A DNA stretch of 64,000 nucleotides from Pseudomonas fontis (GCF_028656955.1 NZ_JAMDGY010000024.1:1-64000); one strand, 5' to 3'; positions 8,574 to 17,189 are shown, counted from the first letter of the stretch. The notes: generated by a model not told the origin, from the sequence alone. Translations and numbers: made by a program.

Positions 8574-11012
8574 ATGGAATCGATAGCTGGCGCTGTATTG
8601 CCTGATCACGTCTTCAATTTCTCAACCCGGATCGACTTGATGGATGAGTCGCTGCGCGAGGGTGCTGAACGGGCAACCGTGCCGCCCTCGCTTGAGCAGA
8701 AAATCCAACTGGGCGAGGCGATCGCCGCTACCGGCATCAAGACGCTGGTGGTCGGCATGTTTCCCGATGTGCCGCACAACGTGGCCTTGCTTGCAGGCCT
8801 GCTCGCTAGCCAGGACAAGGGGGCGATCCCGGCGGATGTTCGCTTCATGGTCATTTCCCATGTGGGGGTGACATTCGAGCAAACCGTCGCACTGCTTGAG
8901 CATCAGCAACTGGACCGCAGCAGTGTCTGGATCATTGCCATCCATTCGGTCTCGGATATGCAGATAGAGCATTTGTTCCCGACCATTCTGCGCAAGGACC
9001 CTACGCTGGACTGGCAGCAGTCCGTGTGGGAGGGGCTGAGCGTGCAACACCGCCGCGAGCGCAACATCGAGTGGCTGGCAGGGTTTGTTCCGCGCGTCCG
9101 GCAATTCAAGGGTGGTGGGATCATGTTCGGTTTGCTGGATACCTTCCGCGCCGATATCGATCACCTCGAGCGGGTCGTCCAGGTCCTGGCAAACCAGGGT
9201 GTCACCCAGGTGCGCCTGGTGGATACCGCCGGCAGTTGCCTGCCGGAGCAGATACCCAGCACGGTCGGCCGACTGCTGCAGGCGTTTCCCGGGATCGATT
9301 TTTTTGGTCACTTCCACGACGACTTCGGCATGGCGACCGCCAATGCCATTCGCGGGCTTTCGCTTGGCCTGAAGGGGGTGGATGTTTCCGTAGGTGGCTT
9401 CGCCAATCGTGCCGGTCATCCACCGCTGGCTGAAGTCACGATGGCCTTGAAAAGCCTCTATGGCATCACCCTGGCGGGTTTCAACTATGCCGGCCTGTAT
9501 GCCTTGAGTCGGGCCACCGAAAAAACCTACGGGTTGCTTGAAAACCCTGCCCAGGCGATCACGGGAGTGATCACCCATGCAGTACAGAGCGGTATTCGTA
9601 CAGAGCTCTTGAAGAAGGCACCACGGATCTTCGACATCATCGAGCCTGCCGAGATTGGCGGTCACCTGGTGAAGATGTTCGGCGTGCGCAGTGGCAAGGA
9701 CGGGTTATTCCGCTTCCTCAAGGAGCGCCAGTTGCACATCAGCCGGACCTTTGGCGTCGAGGTCAGCCAGGCGCTCGCCGACAGCATGTTTGAAACCATC
9801 GACAGCGCATGGAAAGCGCGCAGCAGCGTTATCAATCAGCGAATCCAGGACAGCCTCTCGAGCTATCACGCGGCATTGGCCGAGTCGTTCTTTACCGAGG
9901 CCGCCGTCATGGATTCGATCGAGCAGTATTTCGTGAATCTACAGGGAAGAGAGATGGACGTTCGTATGTTCAATACCGAAACATTGTGGGAAGCCTTCAA
10001 CCACTTGCCAGCCGATGCTACGCCGGCGCAATGGGAAGCCCTGCTGGGCATGGCCCAGCAGACCTTGGACATTGCTTTTGAAGGGGAGCAGGACGCGGTC
10101 AGCCGCCAGGCACAAACCTGTATCCACCGGGTGCTGTACTGGATCTACGCGCACCGGATCAACAGCCCGATGAATGCCAGCTGGAAAGACTGCGACAGTT
10201 ATCAATATGACCGGCTGCGGCAGTTGCTTGAGTCCCGCTGGGAGGCATTCCAGGGGCAACAGCTGAAGCCGCTACTGGGCAACTTGCCCACCGCCGCGAA
10301 CTTTGAGGCATGGTCCAACAGCGTGTGCCAGGCACACCGCTCCAACGTCTCCCACCCGCTGTTCGACTTCCTCAAGAACCAGGCAAGCTTTGCCCAGTTG
10401 CGCGAGTTCATTAGCCAGGAAACGCCTTTTGACATCCACTTTGGTGACATCCTGGCGATGATGCTTCCAGGTGTTTATGGCGGCGCCAAGGCCGAATTCT
10501 CCAAGAACTTCTGGGATGAGATGGGCCACGGCGAGGTGCCCCGTGCGCACCGCCAGATGCGCCTGGAAATGACCTCGGCAATCGATGTCGACCCGGACGC
10601 GTACTTGCACAACATCGAGATGTTCTGCCTGGAAGAACTGCGCCTGGCCAACATGTACTTCAAGGGCGCGTTCAATCGCTCCAAGCTGTTCCAGGCCATC
10701 GGCATGATGCTCGCCACCGAGCTGATGGTGCCAGGTCGCCTCGAACAGCAGATCCAGGGCTGGCGCCGGGTTGGCCTGGAAGACAGCACCATGGCGTACC
10801 TCCTCGAACATACCGTGGTTGACGTCGAGCACGCCGCCGGCTGGCTCAATGAGGTGGTGTTGCCGTTGGTTCAGCAGCGTCCGCAGGCTATCCACGACAT
10901 CGCCTTCGGCATGCTTCAGCGCCTTGAATACGCGGCGGACGTGTGTGACCACATGCTGGTCCATCTGCAGCACGTGAGCCAACCGGCCTCGAGCGAAGCA
11001 GTGCCTGGTTGA
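8574..11012 (+). CDS. Fusion of DRE-TIM metallolyase (HMGL-like) and haem-oxygenase-like di-iron oxidase
   Basis: An 812-residue two-part protein. Residues about 15-290 are an HMGL-like TIM barrel: MDESLREG (Asp24, Arg28) replaces the usual DxxLRDG, and GHFHDDFG gives the metal pair His246/His248. In place of the isopropylmalate-synthase signature GERAGNA it has ANRAGHPP. Residues about 560-790 resemble the iron-containing redox enzyme/HDO family (PF14518 type): Glu649-x2-His652 in WDEMGHG and the His746-x3-Asp750-x2-His753 pattern in EHTVVDVEHAAGW are likely iron ligands. Members of that superfamily split C-C bonds, decarboxylate fatty acids or oxidise nitrogen. The start at 8574 has AAGGA 7 bases upstream; an ATG at 8541 overlapping the previous stop is the alternative (823 residues). 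Substrate unknown; the domain calls are by motif. Confidence 0.75.
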   Translation: MESIAGAVLPDHVFNFSTRIDLMDESLREGAERATVPPSLEQKIQLGEAIAATGIKTLVVGMFPDVPHNVALLAGLLASQDKGAIPADVRFMVISHVGVTFEQTVALLEHQQLDRSSVWIIAIHSVSDMQIEHLFPTILRKDPTLDWQQSVWEGLSVQHRRERNIEWLAGFVPRVRQFKGGGIMFGLLDTFRADIDHLERVVQVLANQGVTQVRLVDTAGSCLPEQIPSTVGRLLQAFPGIDFFGHFHDDFGMATANAIRGLSLGLKGVDVSVGGFANRAGHPPLAEVTMALKSLYGITLAGFNYAGLYALSRATEKTYGLLENPAQAITGVITHAVQSGIRTELLKKAPRIFDIIEPAEIGGHLVKMFGVRSGKDGLFRFLKERQLHISRTFGVEVSQALADSMFETIDSAWKARSSVINQRIQDSLSSYHAALAESFFTEAAVMDSIEQYFVNLQGREMDVRMFNTETLWEAFNHLPADATPAQWEALLGMAQQTLDIAFEGEQDAVSRQAQTCIHRVLYWIYAHRINSPMNASWKDCDSYQYDRLRQLLESRWEAFQGQQLKPLLGNLPTAANFEAWSNSVCQAHRSNVSHPLFDFLKNQASFAQLREFISQETPFDIHFGDILAMMLPGVYGGAKAEFSKNFWDEMGHGEVPRAHRQMRLEMTSAIDVDPDAYLHNIEMFCLEELRLANMYFKGAFNRSKLFQAIGMMLATELMVPGRLEQQIQGWRRVGLEDSTMAYLLEHTVVDVEHAAGWLNEVVLPLVQQRPQAIHDIAFGMLQRLEYAADVCDHMLVHLQHVSQPASSEAVPG

Positions 11013-11033
11013 TCCAAAGGGCTGCCTGCAATT

Positions 11034-11065
11034 GCGACCTCCAGCGGTCGCCCGGCTATGCCGGG
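11034..11065 (+). other. Two adjacent intercistronic hairpins
   Basis: GCGACC-TCCAGC-GGTCGC (11034-11051) and CCCGG-CTATG-CCGGG (11051-11065) lie in the 95-base gap between the fusion gene and the first desaturase. There is no T-run, so they are more likely RNA-stability or processing structures than terminators. Confidence 0.5.
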
Positions 11066-11107
11066 TGGCTGCTGGGTGACGTCCTCTCTATTGACCAGGG
11101 TTGATCA

Positions 11108-11992
11108 ATGAGCACACATCAAAGGATTGAGCTGGACCCTCACAGCCTCAAGGAACTGAAGCGGCTGCGACCGGCAAAATGGATCGCGGCCATGAGCATC
11201 GACTGGGCGGTGATTGTCATCGCCCTGTGGAGCGCCTGTTATTTCGATCATTGGGCGTTGTACCTGCTGGCCTGGCTGGTCGTCGGCAACCGCCAGCACG
11301 CATTGACCGTACTGGGTCACGAAGGCGTGCATCGCCTGATAAGCCACAACCACAAGTTGAACGACCTGCTCAGCAACGTCTTCTGCTTCTGGCCCATGAC
11401 CATGAGTGTGCATGGCTTTCGCAAGTTTCATCTGTACCACCACAGGTTCTGCAAGACCGAGCAGGACCCGGAGCGTGACCTGTTTGAAATGAAGTACTTC
11501 TCGCTGCCCCTGTCGCGCAACGGGCTGCTGTTTCGCGTCCTCAAGGACCTGCTCGGCTTCGGCGCATGGGATACCCGTTATGTACTGGACAAGATGAGTG
11601 CGCCCAAGCGCATGGATCGGGTGATGCCGTACCTGTTCCTGACCGTGCTTAGCGCGATCTTCATCGGCTTGTCGCTGTGGGAAGTGCCGCTGCTGTGGTT
11701 TGTATCGATGGTCACTTCGCAATTTGCGATTACCCGGTTGCGCACCTGGACCGAACACACCGGGACGGTCGAGGCTTACAAGTTCACCGCGCACCCGGTG
11801 ATTCTGCATGCCATCTACCCGCACAACATATGGATTCACTACGAGCACCATCATTACCCGTTGATCCCGTATTACAACTTGCCCGCAGCGCGCGCCAAGT
11901 ACCCGGAGCACGTGCAGAGTTTTACCCAGGTGTACCGGCACATTTTCAAGCTGGATAAAAACGAATTCAGTGCGGACCCCGTGGCCCGTTGA
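11108..11992 (+). CDS. Membrane fatty-acid desaturase (first of two)
   Basis: A 294-residue integral-membrane di-iron protein of the FA_desaturase type. Three histidine clusters are seen: HEGVH (His71-75), HLYHH (His108-112) and HYEHHHY (His247-249 and neighbours). Hydrophobic segments lie at about 27-65 and 175-215. Enzymes of this family insert double or triple bonds, or hydroxyl groups, into acyl chains using oxygen and an electron donor. Because a stand-alone ACP and a ketosynthase are encoded downstream, an acyl-ACP substrate is plausible, as in JamB-type terminal desaturase/acetylenases; this is inference. It differs clearly from the second desaturase at 14531. Confidence 0.85.
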   Translation: MSTHQRIELDPHSLKELKRLRPAKWIAAMSIDWAVIVIALWSACYFDHWALYLLAWLVVGNRQHALTVLGHEGVHRLISHNHKLNDLLSNVFCFWPMTMSVHGFRKFHLYHHRFCKTEQDPERDLFEMKYFSLPLSRNGLLFRVLKDLLGFGAWDTRYVLDKMSAPKRMDRVMPYLFLTVLSAIFIGLSLWEVPLLWFVSMVTSQFAITRLRTWTEHTGTVEAYKFTAHPVILHAIYPHNIWIHYEHHHYPLIPYYNLPAARAKYPEHVQSFTQVYRHIFKLDKNEFSADPVAR

Positions 11993-12011
11993 ACATTCAA
12001 GAGGTGAGCGT

Positions 12012-12935
12012 GTGAATAGCAAAGCATCCGCATTGGCGTGTCCCCTGCCATCCGCGGCCCCTGGCAGCGCGGGTGAAATTACCATTGAAGCGTTATCGCT
12101 CGATCAGCACTGGGCAGCCCTCGAACACCTGCTGAAAATTGAAGAGTGGCCGTTCATCAGGGCCGACCTGGAAGTCTCGCATGCGCAGGATCGGGCCTTC
12201 GGGCTGGTTGCCAGGCGCAACGGCGAGATCAAGGGGTTCTTCACCGCCCATAACTTCGACGACATCGTCTACCTCGACCTCATGGTCGTGGAAAAGTCGG
12301 AACGCACCAACGTGGCAATGGCCGCGGAACTGTGGCGCTGCGCCAGACAGGAAATCGCCAAACACGGCTTTCGCGCCCAGGTGGCGCACTGCACCAATGA
12401 TTCGGCGCCGCTGCTGCGCTTGTTTGGCTTCACCACCTCGAGCAGTTTCACCCTCGTACGGCGCGAGGTACTGGGGGCGCAGCGCCACGCGGCGCCACTG
12501 GCGTTTCTTGATCACACGGCGCTGGCGGACCTGGTCGAACTGGACGCACAGGTGTTTGGCGTTCGCCGCGAGTCCTGGATCAGTCATCTGCTTGGCCAGC
12601 CCAGCACAAGGTTTGTCGGGCGCTACGAAGCGGGGCATCTGACGGCTTCGGTGTGCCTGCGCACGCGCCGGGACAATTCATTGTGTATCGACGCGGCGAA
12701 CAGCCATGACTTCCAGGCATTGGTTGGCCTGCTCGACACGGTCTTTGCCGGGCTGCCTGACTCACGCTTTGAGTGCTTTGTGAAAACGGACAGTGCATTG
12801 CACCAGTACTTTCTGGGCAATGGCTTTGTCGTGCCGGAGTTTTTCACGCCGATTGGCCCGCTGGATGAGCTGCGCCTCGGCGCGGAGCACCAGGTGGGTA
12901 GCGCCGCCAATGTGTACGCACTGGCCTGGCTCTAA
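12012..12935 (+). CDS. Tandem GNAT acyltransferase
   Basis: A 307-residue protein with two GNAT-like halves. The first (about 20-165) contains the segment MVVEKSERTNVAMAAELW, corresponding to the CoA-binding turn, and NDSAPLLRLFGF, the usual beta6-alpha4 region. The second half (about 175-300, from LDHTALADLVELDAQVFG onward) resembles the C-terminal Acetyltransf_18/YitH-type domain. The GTG at 12012 is chosen because AAGAGG precedes it by 6 bases and the spacing to the previous gene (19 bases) is operon-like; an ATG at 11970 would overlap the desaturase gene. In this operon it could move the acyl group from the ACP or CoA to an amine, since no thioesterase or condensation domain is present; that role is inference. 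Confidence 0.75.
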   Translation: MNSKASALACPLPSAAPGSAGEITIEALSLDQHWAALEHLLKIEEWPFIRADLEVSHAQDRAFGLVARRNGEIKGFFTAHNFDDIVYLDLMVVEKSERTNVAMAAELWRCARQEIAKHGFRAQVAHCTNDSAPLLRLFGFTTSSSFTLVRREVLGAQRHAAPLAFLDHTALADLVELDAQVFGVRRESWISHLLGQPSTRFVGRYEAGHLTASVCLRTRRDNSLCIDAANSHDFQALVGLLDTVFAGLPDSRFECFVKTDSALHQYFLGNGFVVPEFFTPIGPLDELRLGAEHQVGSAANVYALAWL

Positions 12936-12976
12936 CCGGCCCTGCCACTTACTTGTTCAGTTGGATGTGGGATGAC

Positions 12977-14455
12977 ATGAATCAGGACGATTACAACGCG
13001 CTGCGTGCACGGATAGAGCGCGCATACGCCCCGGCAACCTTTGACAAGCATGGCCAGACGGCTGTTGCCCTGATGGCGGAGTTTCTTAACGGCAGCCAGC
13101 ATTCTGCCAACGCGGTGCTCAATTGGCGGGCACCCACCAGCAACATCGAGGAAGCGCAAGCACTGCTCAATGATGGCGCGGATGTCGGTGAATTGATTCA
13201 GGCCATATTTGCCCATGGCCAAACCATCCATGACCCGCGCTACATGGGCCATCAGGTGCCGGCGCCAGTGCCCATGAGTGCGTTGTTCGAAGCCGTCAGC
13301 AGCCTGTCCAACCAAGGCATGACGGTGTATGAGATGGGGCCCTGGTCCAGTGCCGTCGAGCGGGTAATGATGCAGACCCTGGGCGAGCAGTTGGGCCTTA
13401 CGCCAGGCTTCGGCGGGATCCTCACCTCAGGTGGCTCAATCGCCAACCTGACGGCGTTGCTGACCGCACGCAACATTGCCTTGCAGGGTACCTGGGCCAA
13501 TGGCATCAGCGAGGGTCGGGACAAGGCGGTGATCGTTGCGCACGGCGAGAGCCATTATTCGGTGGAGCGGGCGGCAGGCATCCTCGGCATGGGCACGCAC
13601 AACTGCCTGAAAGCCGCGCTGGATGAGCACAGCAAGATCGATGTGGCCAAGCTCGATGAGCAACTGCATTCACTGCGAGCGCAGGGCAAGACGGTGATTG
13701 CCGTCGTGGCGGCTGCCTGCTCCACCCGAACCGGCAGCTACGACCCGCTGCGAGCAATTGCCAGGGTGTGCAAGGCCCATCAGGTGTGGCTGCACGTCGA
13801 TGCTGCGCACGGCGCGGCGGCTGCCTTCAGTGATGACTATCGACATTATCTGGAGGGAATCGAAGAGGCCGACAGCGTGGTGTGGGACGCCCACAAAATG
13901 CTGTTCATGCCAGCCCTGAGTACCTACTTGTTCTACCGCAAGTCAGCCAATCAGTACCAGGCGCTCAACCAGAGTGCCAGTTACCTGTTCGATGCCAATG
14001 CGATGCTTTCGGAACAGTACAACACCGGCCTTGGCACGCTGGAATGTACCAAGCGTGCTGCGGCCTTTTCGCTTTGGGCCACGTGGGCGGTGCATGGCAA
14101 ACAGCTGTTCGCCGACTTGGTGAACATCACCTACGGGATGGCCAGAACTTTCGCCCGCCACATGCTCCAGCACCCGCATTTCCAGTTGCTCAACGAGCCT
14201 GAGGCCAACGTGCTGGTGTTCAGGTATGTGCCGTCGGCCCTGCGCGGGGCCGACGCCGGCGTCATCGGGGCTTTTCAGGTCGGGCTGCGCAAGCGGCTTA
14301 TCGAGTCGGGTGAGTTCTATATCGTGCCCGCCGTCGATCGAGGTCACCAGGCGTTGCGCATGGTCATCATGAACCCCCTGACCAGCGAGGCCGAGTTCGC
14401 GGGCCTGAGTGCCGCGTTGCAGCGCCATGCCGAGCAGATGCTGGCGCAAAACTGA
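12977..14455 (+). CDS. Group II PLP-dependent amino-acid decarboxylase
   Basis: Fold-type I PLP enzyme of about 492 residues, of the glutamate/aromatic/diaminobutyrate decarboxylase family. The internal-aldimine lysine is in VVWDAHKMLFMP, the PLP-stacking region in HVDAAHGAAAAF and the N-terminal GILTSGGSIANLTALLTARN segment is typical. The family makes amines from amino acids such as aspartate, glutamate, 2,4-diaminobutyrate, tyrosine or tryptophan; the substrate cannot be read from the motifs. The start is uncertain: ATG at 12977 with GGATGTGGGA upstream is preferred, with ATG at 12965 as alternative. In the operon it probably provides the amine half of the product, or a beta-alanine-like starter. 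Confidence 0.83.
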   Translation: MNQDDYNALRARIERAYAPATFDKHGQTAVALMAEFLNGSQHSANAVLNWRAPTSNIEEAQALLNDGADVGELIQAIFAHGQTIHDPRYMGHQVPAPVPMSALFEAVSSLSNQGMTVYEMGPWSSAVERVMMQTLGEQLGLTPGFGGILTSGGSIANLTALLTARNIALQGTWANGISEGRDKAVIVAHGESHYSVERAAGILGMGTHNCLKAALDEHSKIDVAKLDEQLHSLRAQGKTVIAVVAAACSTRTGSYDPLRAIARVCKAHQVWLHVDAAHGAAAAFSDDYRHYLEGIEEADSVVWDAHKMLFMPALSTYLFYRKSANQYQALNQSASYLFDANAMLSEQYNTGLGTLECTKRAAAFSLWATWAVHGKQLFADLVNITYGMARTFARHMLQHPHFQLLNEPEANVLVFRYVPSALRGADAGVIGAFQVGLRKRLIESGEFYIVPAVDRGHQALRMVIMNPLTSEAEFAGLSAALQRHAEQMLAQN

Positions 14456-14480
14456 GCGCTGAACCGACTAACCGAGCATT

Positions 14481-14501
14481 GCCCGGGCCGGATGCCCGGG
14501 C
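14481..14501 (+). other. Intercistronic GC-rich hairpin
   Basis: GCCCGGGC-CGGAT-GCCCGGGC (14481-14501) is a perfect 8-base-pair hairpin between the decarboxylase and the second desaturase, without a T-run. It is probably an mRNA stability or partial attenuation element rather than an operon end. Confidence 0.5.
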
Positions 14502-14530
14502 CTGGTGCACCCTACAAGGAAGACGTTGCC

Positions 14531-15460
14531 ATGAGACACCCGATACCCGAGCATTTTCAGCTCAAGAGCAACTGGATGCCGCTCTACTACCTGCTCCACG
14601 GCCTGACGATCTGGCTAGGCTGCGGGTTTGCCAGCTATTACCTGTATACCCAGTATGCCGAACAGACCTACCTGGTATACCCGCTGATAGCACTGTGCAG
14701 CGTGGTCAGCGGTCTGGGCCTGTTTTTCATCGCGACCCTGGGCCATGAAGGTTTTCACGGTTGCATGAATTCAAACCGTACCGTCAGCATGGTCCTGGGC
14801 ATCCTCTTCTCGTCGCTGGTGCCGTTTTTCGTGTCCACCGGCTACACCGTGCTGCACTGGCAGCACCATCAGCATACCAATACCGAGAAAGACCCTGACT
14901 ACGCGCTGTACTCACGGCTGAACACCTTCTTTTCGCGGTTGTTGATTGGCCCGACGACGATCATGCTGCTGGCCTATTCGCGAGCGTTCAACCTGATCTT
15001 CTCCCCGGCGCGCAATGGTGATATCCGCTACCCGTTTGCACCGCGCAAGGCCCGCCTATTCGCCATCCTGAACATCTTGCTGACGCTGGCAGTCACCACA
15101 CTGTACGGCGTGCTGTTCTATTACGACTTCACTGCCGCGCTGTTCATGATCGGCCTGCCCTTTGCCGTGGTGACTACCTACTTTGCGATGGCGCCTTACA
15201 TCGAGCATTCCGGTACGACCTTGGCGCTGGAGTCGAATACCCGCACCTACACCTCTCGGTTTTTCTCGATTGTGCTGCTGGGCTACAACTTCCACGCCGA
15301 GCACCATCACTACCCCAGCGTGCAGAGCCACAAGTTGATAGCCCTGCATGCCTACCTGAAACGCAACGGCCTGATTGCCCCCGAGGCGGTGGTTGAGGAC
15401 AGTTTCTTGCGGGTCATCAAGGTAGGCGCTACCGGGCGCCTGGACTTCACTGGGCGCTAG
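14531..15460 (+). CDS. Membrane fatty-acid desaturase (second of two)
   Basis: A 309-residue FA_desaturase-family membrane protein. Histidine clusters: HEGFH (His72-76), HWQHHQH (His109-115) and HAEHHHY (His255-260). Transmembrane stretches at about 15-65, 90-105 and 180-225. ATG at 14531 follows AAGGAAG; upstream codons in frame are rejected because they run through the intergenic hairpin. Together with the other desaturase it may make two successive unsaturations, or one double and then one triple bond, on the chain carried by the downstream ACP. Regiochemistry cannot be predicted. Confidence 0.86.
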   Translation: MRHPIPEHFQLKSNWMPLYYLLHGLTIWLGCGFASYYLYTQYAEQTYLVYPLIALCSVVSGLGLFFIATLGHEGFHGCMNSNRTVSMVLGILFSSLVPFFVSTGYTVLHWQHHQHTNTEKDPDYALYSRLNTFFSRLLIGPTTIMLLAYSRAFNLIFSPARNGDIRYPFAPRKARLFAILNILLTLAVTTLYGVLFYYDFTAALFMIGLPFAVVTTYFAMAPYIEHSGTTLALESNTRTYTSRFFSIVLLGYNFHAEHHHYPSVQSHKLIALHAYLKRNGLIAPEAVVEDSFLRVIKVGATGRLDFTGR

Positions 15461-15514
15461 CCGGGGTGGTGGTTCGGGTTGTTCTAATTTGGTATCTCAC
15501 AGAAGGGAAGCACC

Positions 15515-15778
15515 ATGCAGGACCATGAAATCTTGAGCACGCTCAAGTCGATTGTCTGCGCGATCGTCGATATTGATCGCGCGGCGCTTGGCAGCGAAAC
15601 CAACATGCTGTTTGACCTGGGTATTTCCTCGGCCGAACTGATGAGCCTGCTGCTAACCGTCGAAGAAACGTTCGATATCGAGATCGGCGCGCAGAGCGCC
15701 CTTGAAGCGCAAACCCTGGGTGGTTTTGTTGCGCGAATCGCTGCGGAACTGCCCAAGCCCTGCCTGACGGCGGGCTGA
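15515..15778 (+). CDS. Stand-alone acyl carrier protein
   Basis: An 87-residue ACP. The phosphopantetheine attachment serine is Ser39 in FDLGISSAELMSLLLTVEE. The usual DSL is replaced by SSA, so the conserved Asp before the serine is missing while helix II remains recognisable. Ribosome site GAAGGGAAG at good spacing. It lies directly before a ketosynthase gene and after two desaturase genes, so it likely carries the chain on which they act. It is not the housekeeping AcpP, which has a different context (fabD-fabG-acpP-fabF). Confidence 0.9.
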   Translation: MQDHEILSTLKSIVCAIVDIDRAALGSETNMLFDLGISSAELMSLLLTVEETFDIEIGAQSALEAQTLGGFVARIAAELPKPCLTAG

Positions 15779-15833
15779 TCGGCAGCGTTGCCAGCGGTTT
15801 TCACCATGGGTGTGGTTGTGAGAGGAAAGTGCG

Positions 15834-17156
15834 ATGGAACGCAGGGTGGTTGTGACAGGTTTAGGGGTGGCCAGTTCGCTGGGCAACGTGCTTGAAACGT
15901 TCTGGCAGGAGTGTCTTGAGCCGACGGTCCAGGCGGCGGCATTGCCGGCGCTCTGGCACGCTTTTTTCACGCCCCGCTCAGCCTATTGGATGCCGTATGA
16001 GCGGGTACCCGGGATCGACGACCTGAACTTCAGGTTGTTTGACCGCAACCTGTATGACCAGGCCACCGTGAACTTCCTCTACACCGCCACCCAGGCGGTG
16101 GAGAACGCCGGCCTGGCGCTGCTGGAGGGGGCGCACAGTGCCAAATCCAAACATATTGCCGGGTATCCAGCGGGGCGTGTCGGGGTGTTTGTCGGGACCA
16201 GTGTCGGTGGCATAAGCACGTTCATTGACAGCTACCTCAACCACTTGCTCAAGCGCCTGGGCAGTACGCTGGAGTTGCCAGGGGGGGAAATCCAACTGCC
16301 CCATGGCAAGCGTTTCAACCCCTTTGCCTGTGCGCGCTTCATGCCGAACTCACCGGCCTCCTCGGTCGGCATTCTGCTCGGCGCACAAGGCAAGGCAAGG
16401 TCGTTCAACTACGCCTGCGCCTCGTCGACGATTGCTGTTGGCGAGGCCTTCAACAGTGTCAGCAGGGGTGAGGTGGATTGCGCCATTGCCGGTGGCACTG
16501 AATATCTGATGGACCCGTACGGGGCGATTTTCCGTTCATTCGATATCGCGGGCATTCTGACCAGATCCACCGATGGGCCGCAGGCCTGCAACCGACCATT
16601 TGATCAGCATCGCTCAGGCCTGCTGTATGCCCAGGGCGCCAGCGCCAGCCTGATCCTGGAGGAGCGAGAGCAGGCGCTGGCGCGAGGTGCGCCCATCTAT
16701 GCCGAGATAAAAAGCTACGCGGAGAATTTCGAGGCGCACAGCCTGATGTCGGTTGACCCAAGCGGCGAAGCGATAGAGCGCCTGCTGCATGACCTGCTGG
16801 GCAAGGTTGGATACCAACCCGGCGATGTCGACTACATCAATGCCCATGGCACCGGGACGCTGACCAGTGATCAGGTCGAGAGCGAAGTCATTGCCAGAAT
16901 GTTTGGCTCACGGGTAGCGGTAAACAGCTCGAAGTCGTTGCTGGGCCATACCTTCGGCGCCAGCGGCGCCCTGGAGGCGGTTATCAGTTGCCTCTCGATC
17001 AAGCACCAGATCCTCCACCCCTCGCTCAATGCAGCGTCGCCAATTGCCGACCTGAACCTGGTCCAGCAACCGCTGCGGCAAAAGGTCGACACGGTCATCT
17101 CGCAAAACTTCGGCTTTGGCGGGCACAACGCCGCGTTGTTGTTTGCGCGTCCGTAA
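15834..17156 (+). CDS. Beta-ketoacyl-ACP synthase (FabF/KAS II type)
   Basis: A 440-residue condensing enzyme of the elongating KAS I/II class. The catalytic triad is complete: Cys195 in YACASSTIA, His338 in NAHGTGT and His372 in LLGHTFGASGALE, so it should be an active synthase rather than a chain-length factor. It is longer than housekeeping FabF because of an insertion at about 25-70 and 135-175. GAGAGGAAA precedes the ATG. It could load or extend the acyl group on the adjacent ACP with malonyl-ACP. Last plus-strand gene of the operon. Confidence 0.88.
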   Translation: MERRVVVTGLGVASSLGNVLETFWQECLEPTVQAAALPALWHAFFTPRSAYWMPYERVPGIDDLNFRLFDRNLYDQATVNFLYTATQAVENAGLALLEGAHSAKSKHIAGYPAGRVGVFVGTSVGGISTFIDSYLNHLLKRLGSTLELPGGEIQLPHGKRFNPFACARFMPNSPASSVGILLGAQGKARSFNYACASSTIAVGEAFNSVSRGEVDCAIAGGTEYLMDPYGAIFRSFDIAGILTRSTDGPQACNRPFDQHRSGLLYAQGASASLILEEREQALARGAPIYAEIKSYAENFEAHSLMSVDPSGEAIERLLHDLLGKVGYQPGDVDYINAHGTGTLTSDQVESEVIARMFGSRVAVNSSKSLLGHTFGASGALEAVISCLSIKHQILHPSLNAASPIADLNLVQQPLRQKVDTVISQNFGFGGHNAALLFARP

Positions 17157-17164
17157 GCGGGGGA

Positions 17165-17189
17165 GGCCACCGGCACAAGGCCGGTGGCC
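17165..17189. terminator. Perfect 10-bp hairpin between convergent genes
   Basis: GGCCACCGGC-ACAAG-GCCGGTGGCC lies between the ketosynthase stop (17156) and the ETF-QO stop (17201). No T-run follows on either strand, so it may act as a Rho-assisted or RNA-protecting 3' end for both genes. Confidence 0.5.

Noticed and set aside
14481..14501. Hairpin after the decarboxylase taken as operon end
   Set aside because: No T-run follows, and the next gene starts 30 bases later with its own ribosome site in the same direction.
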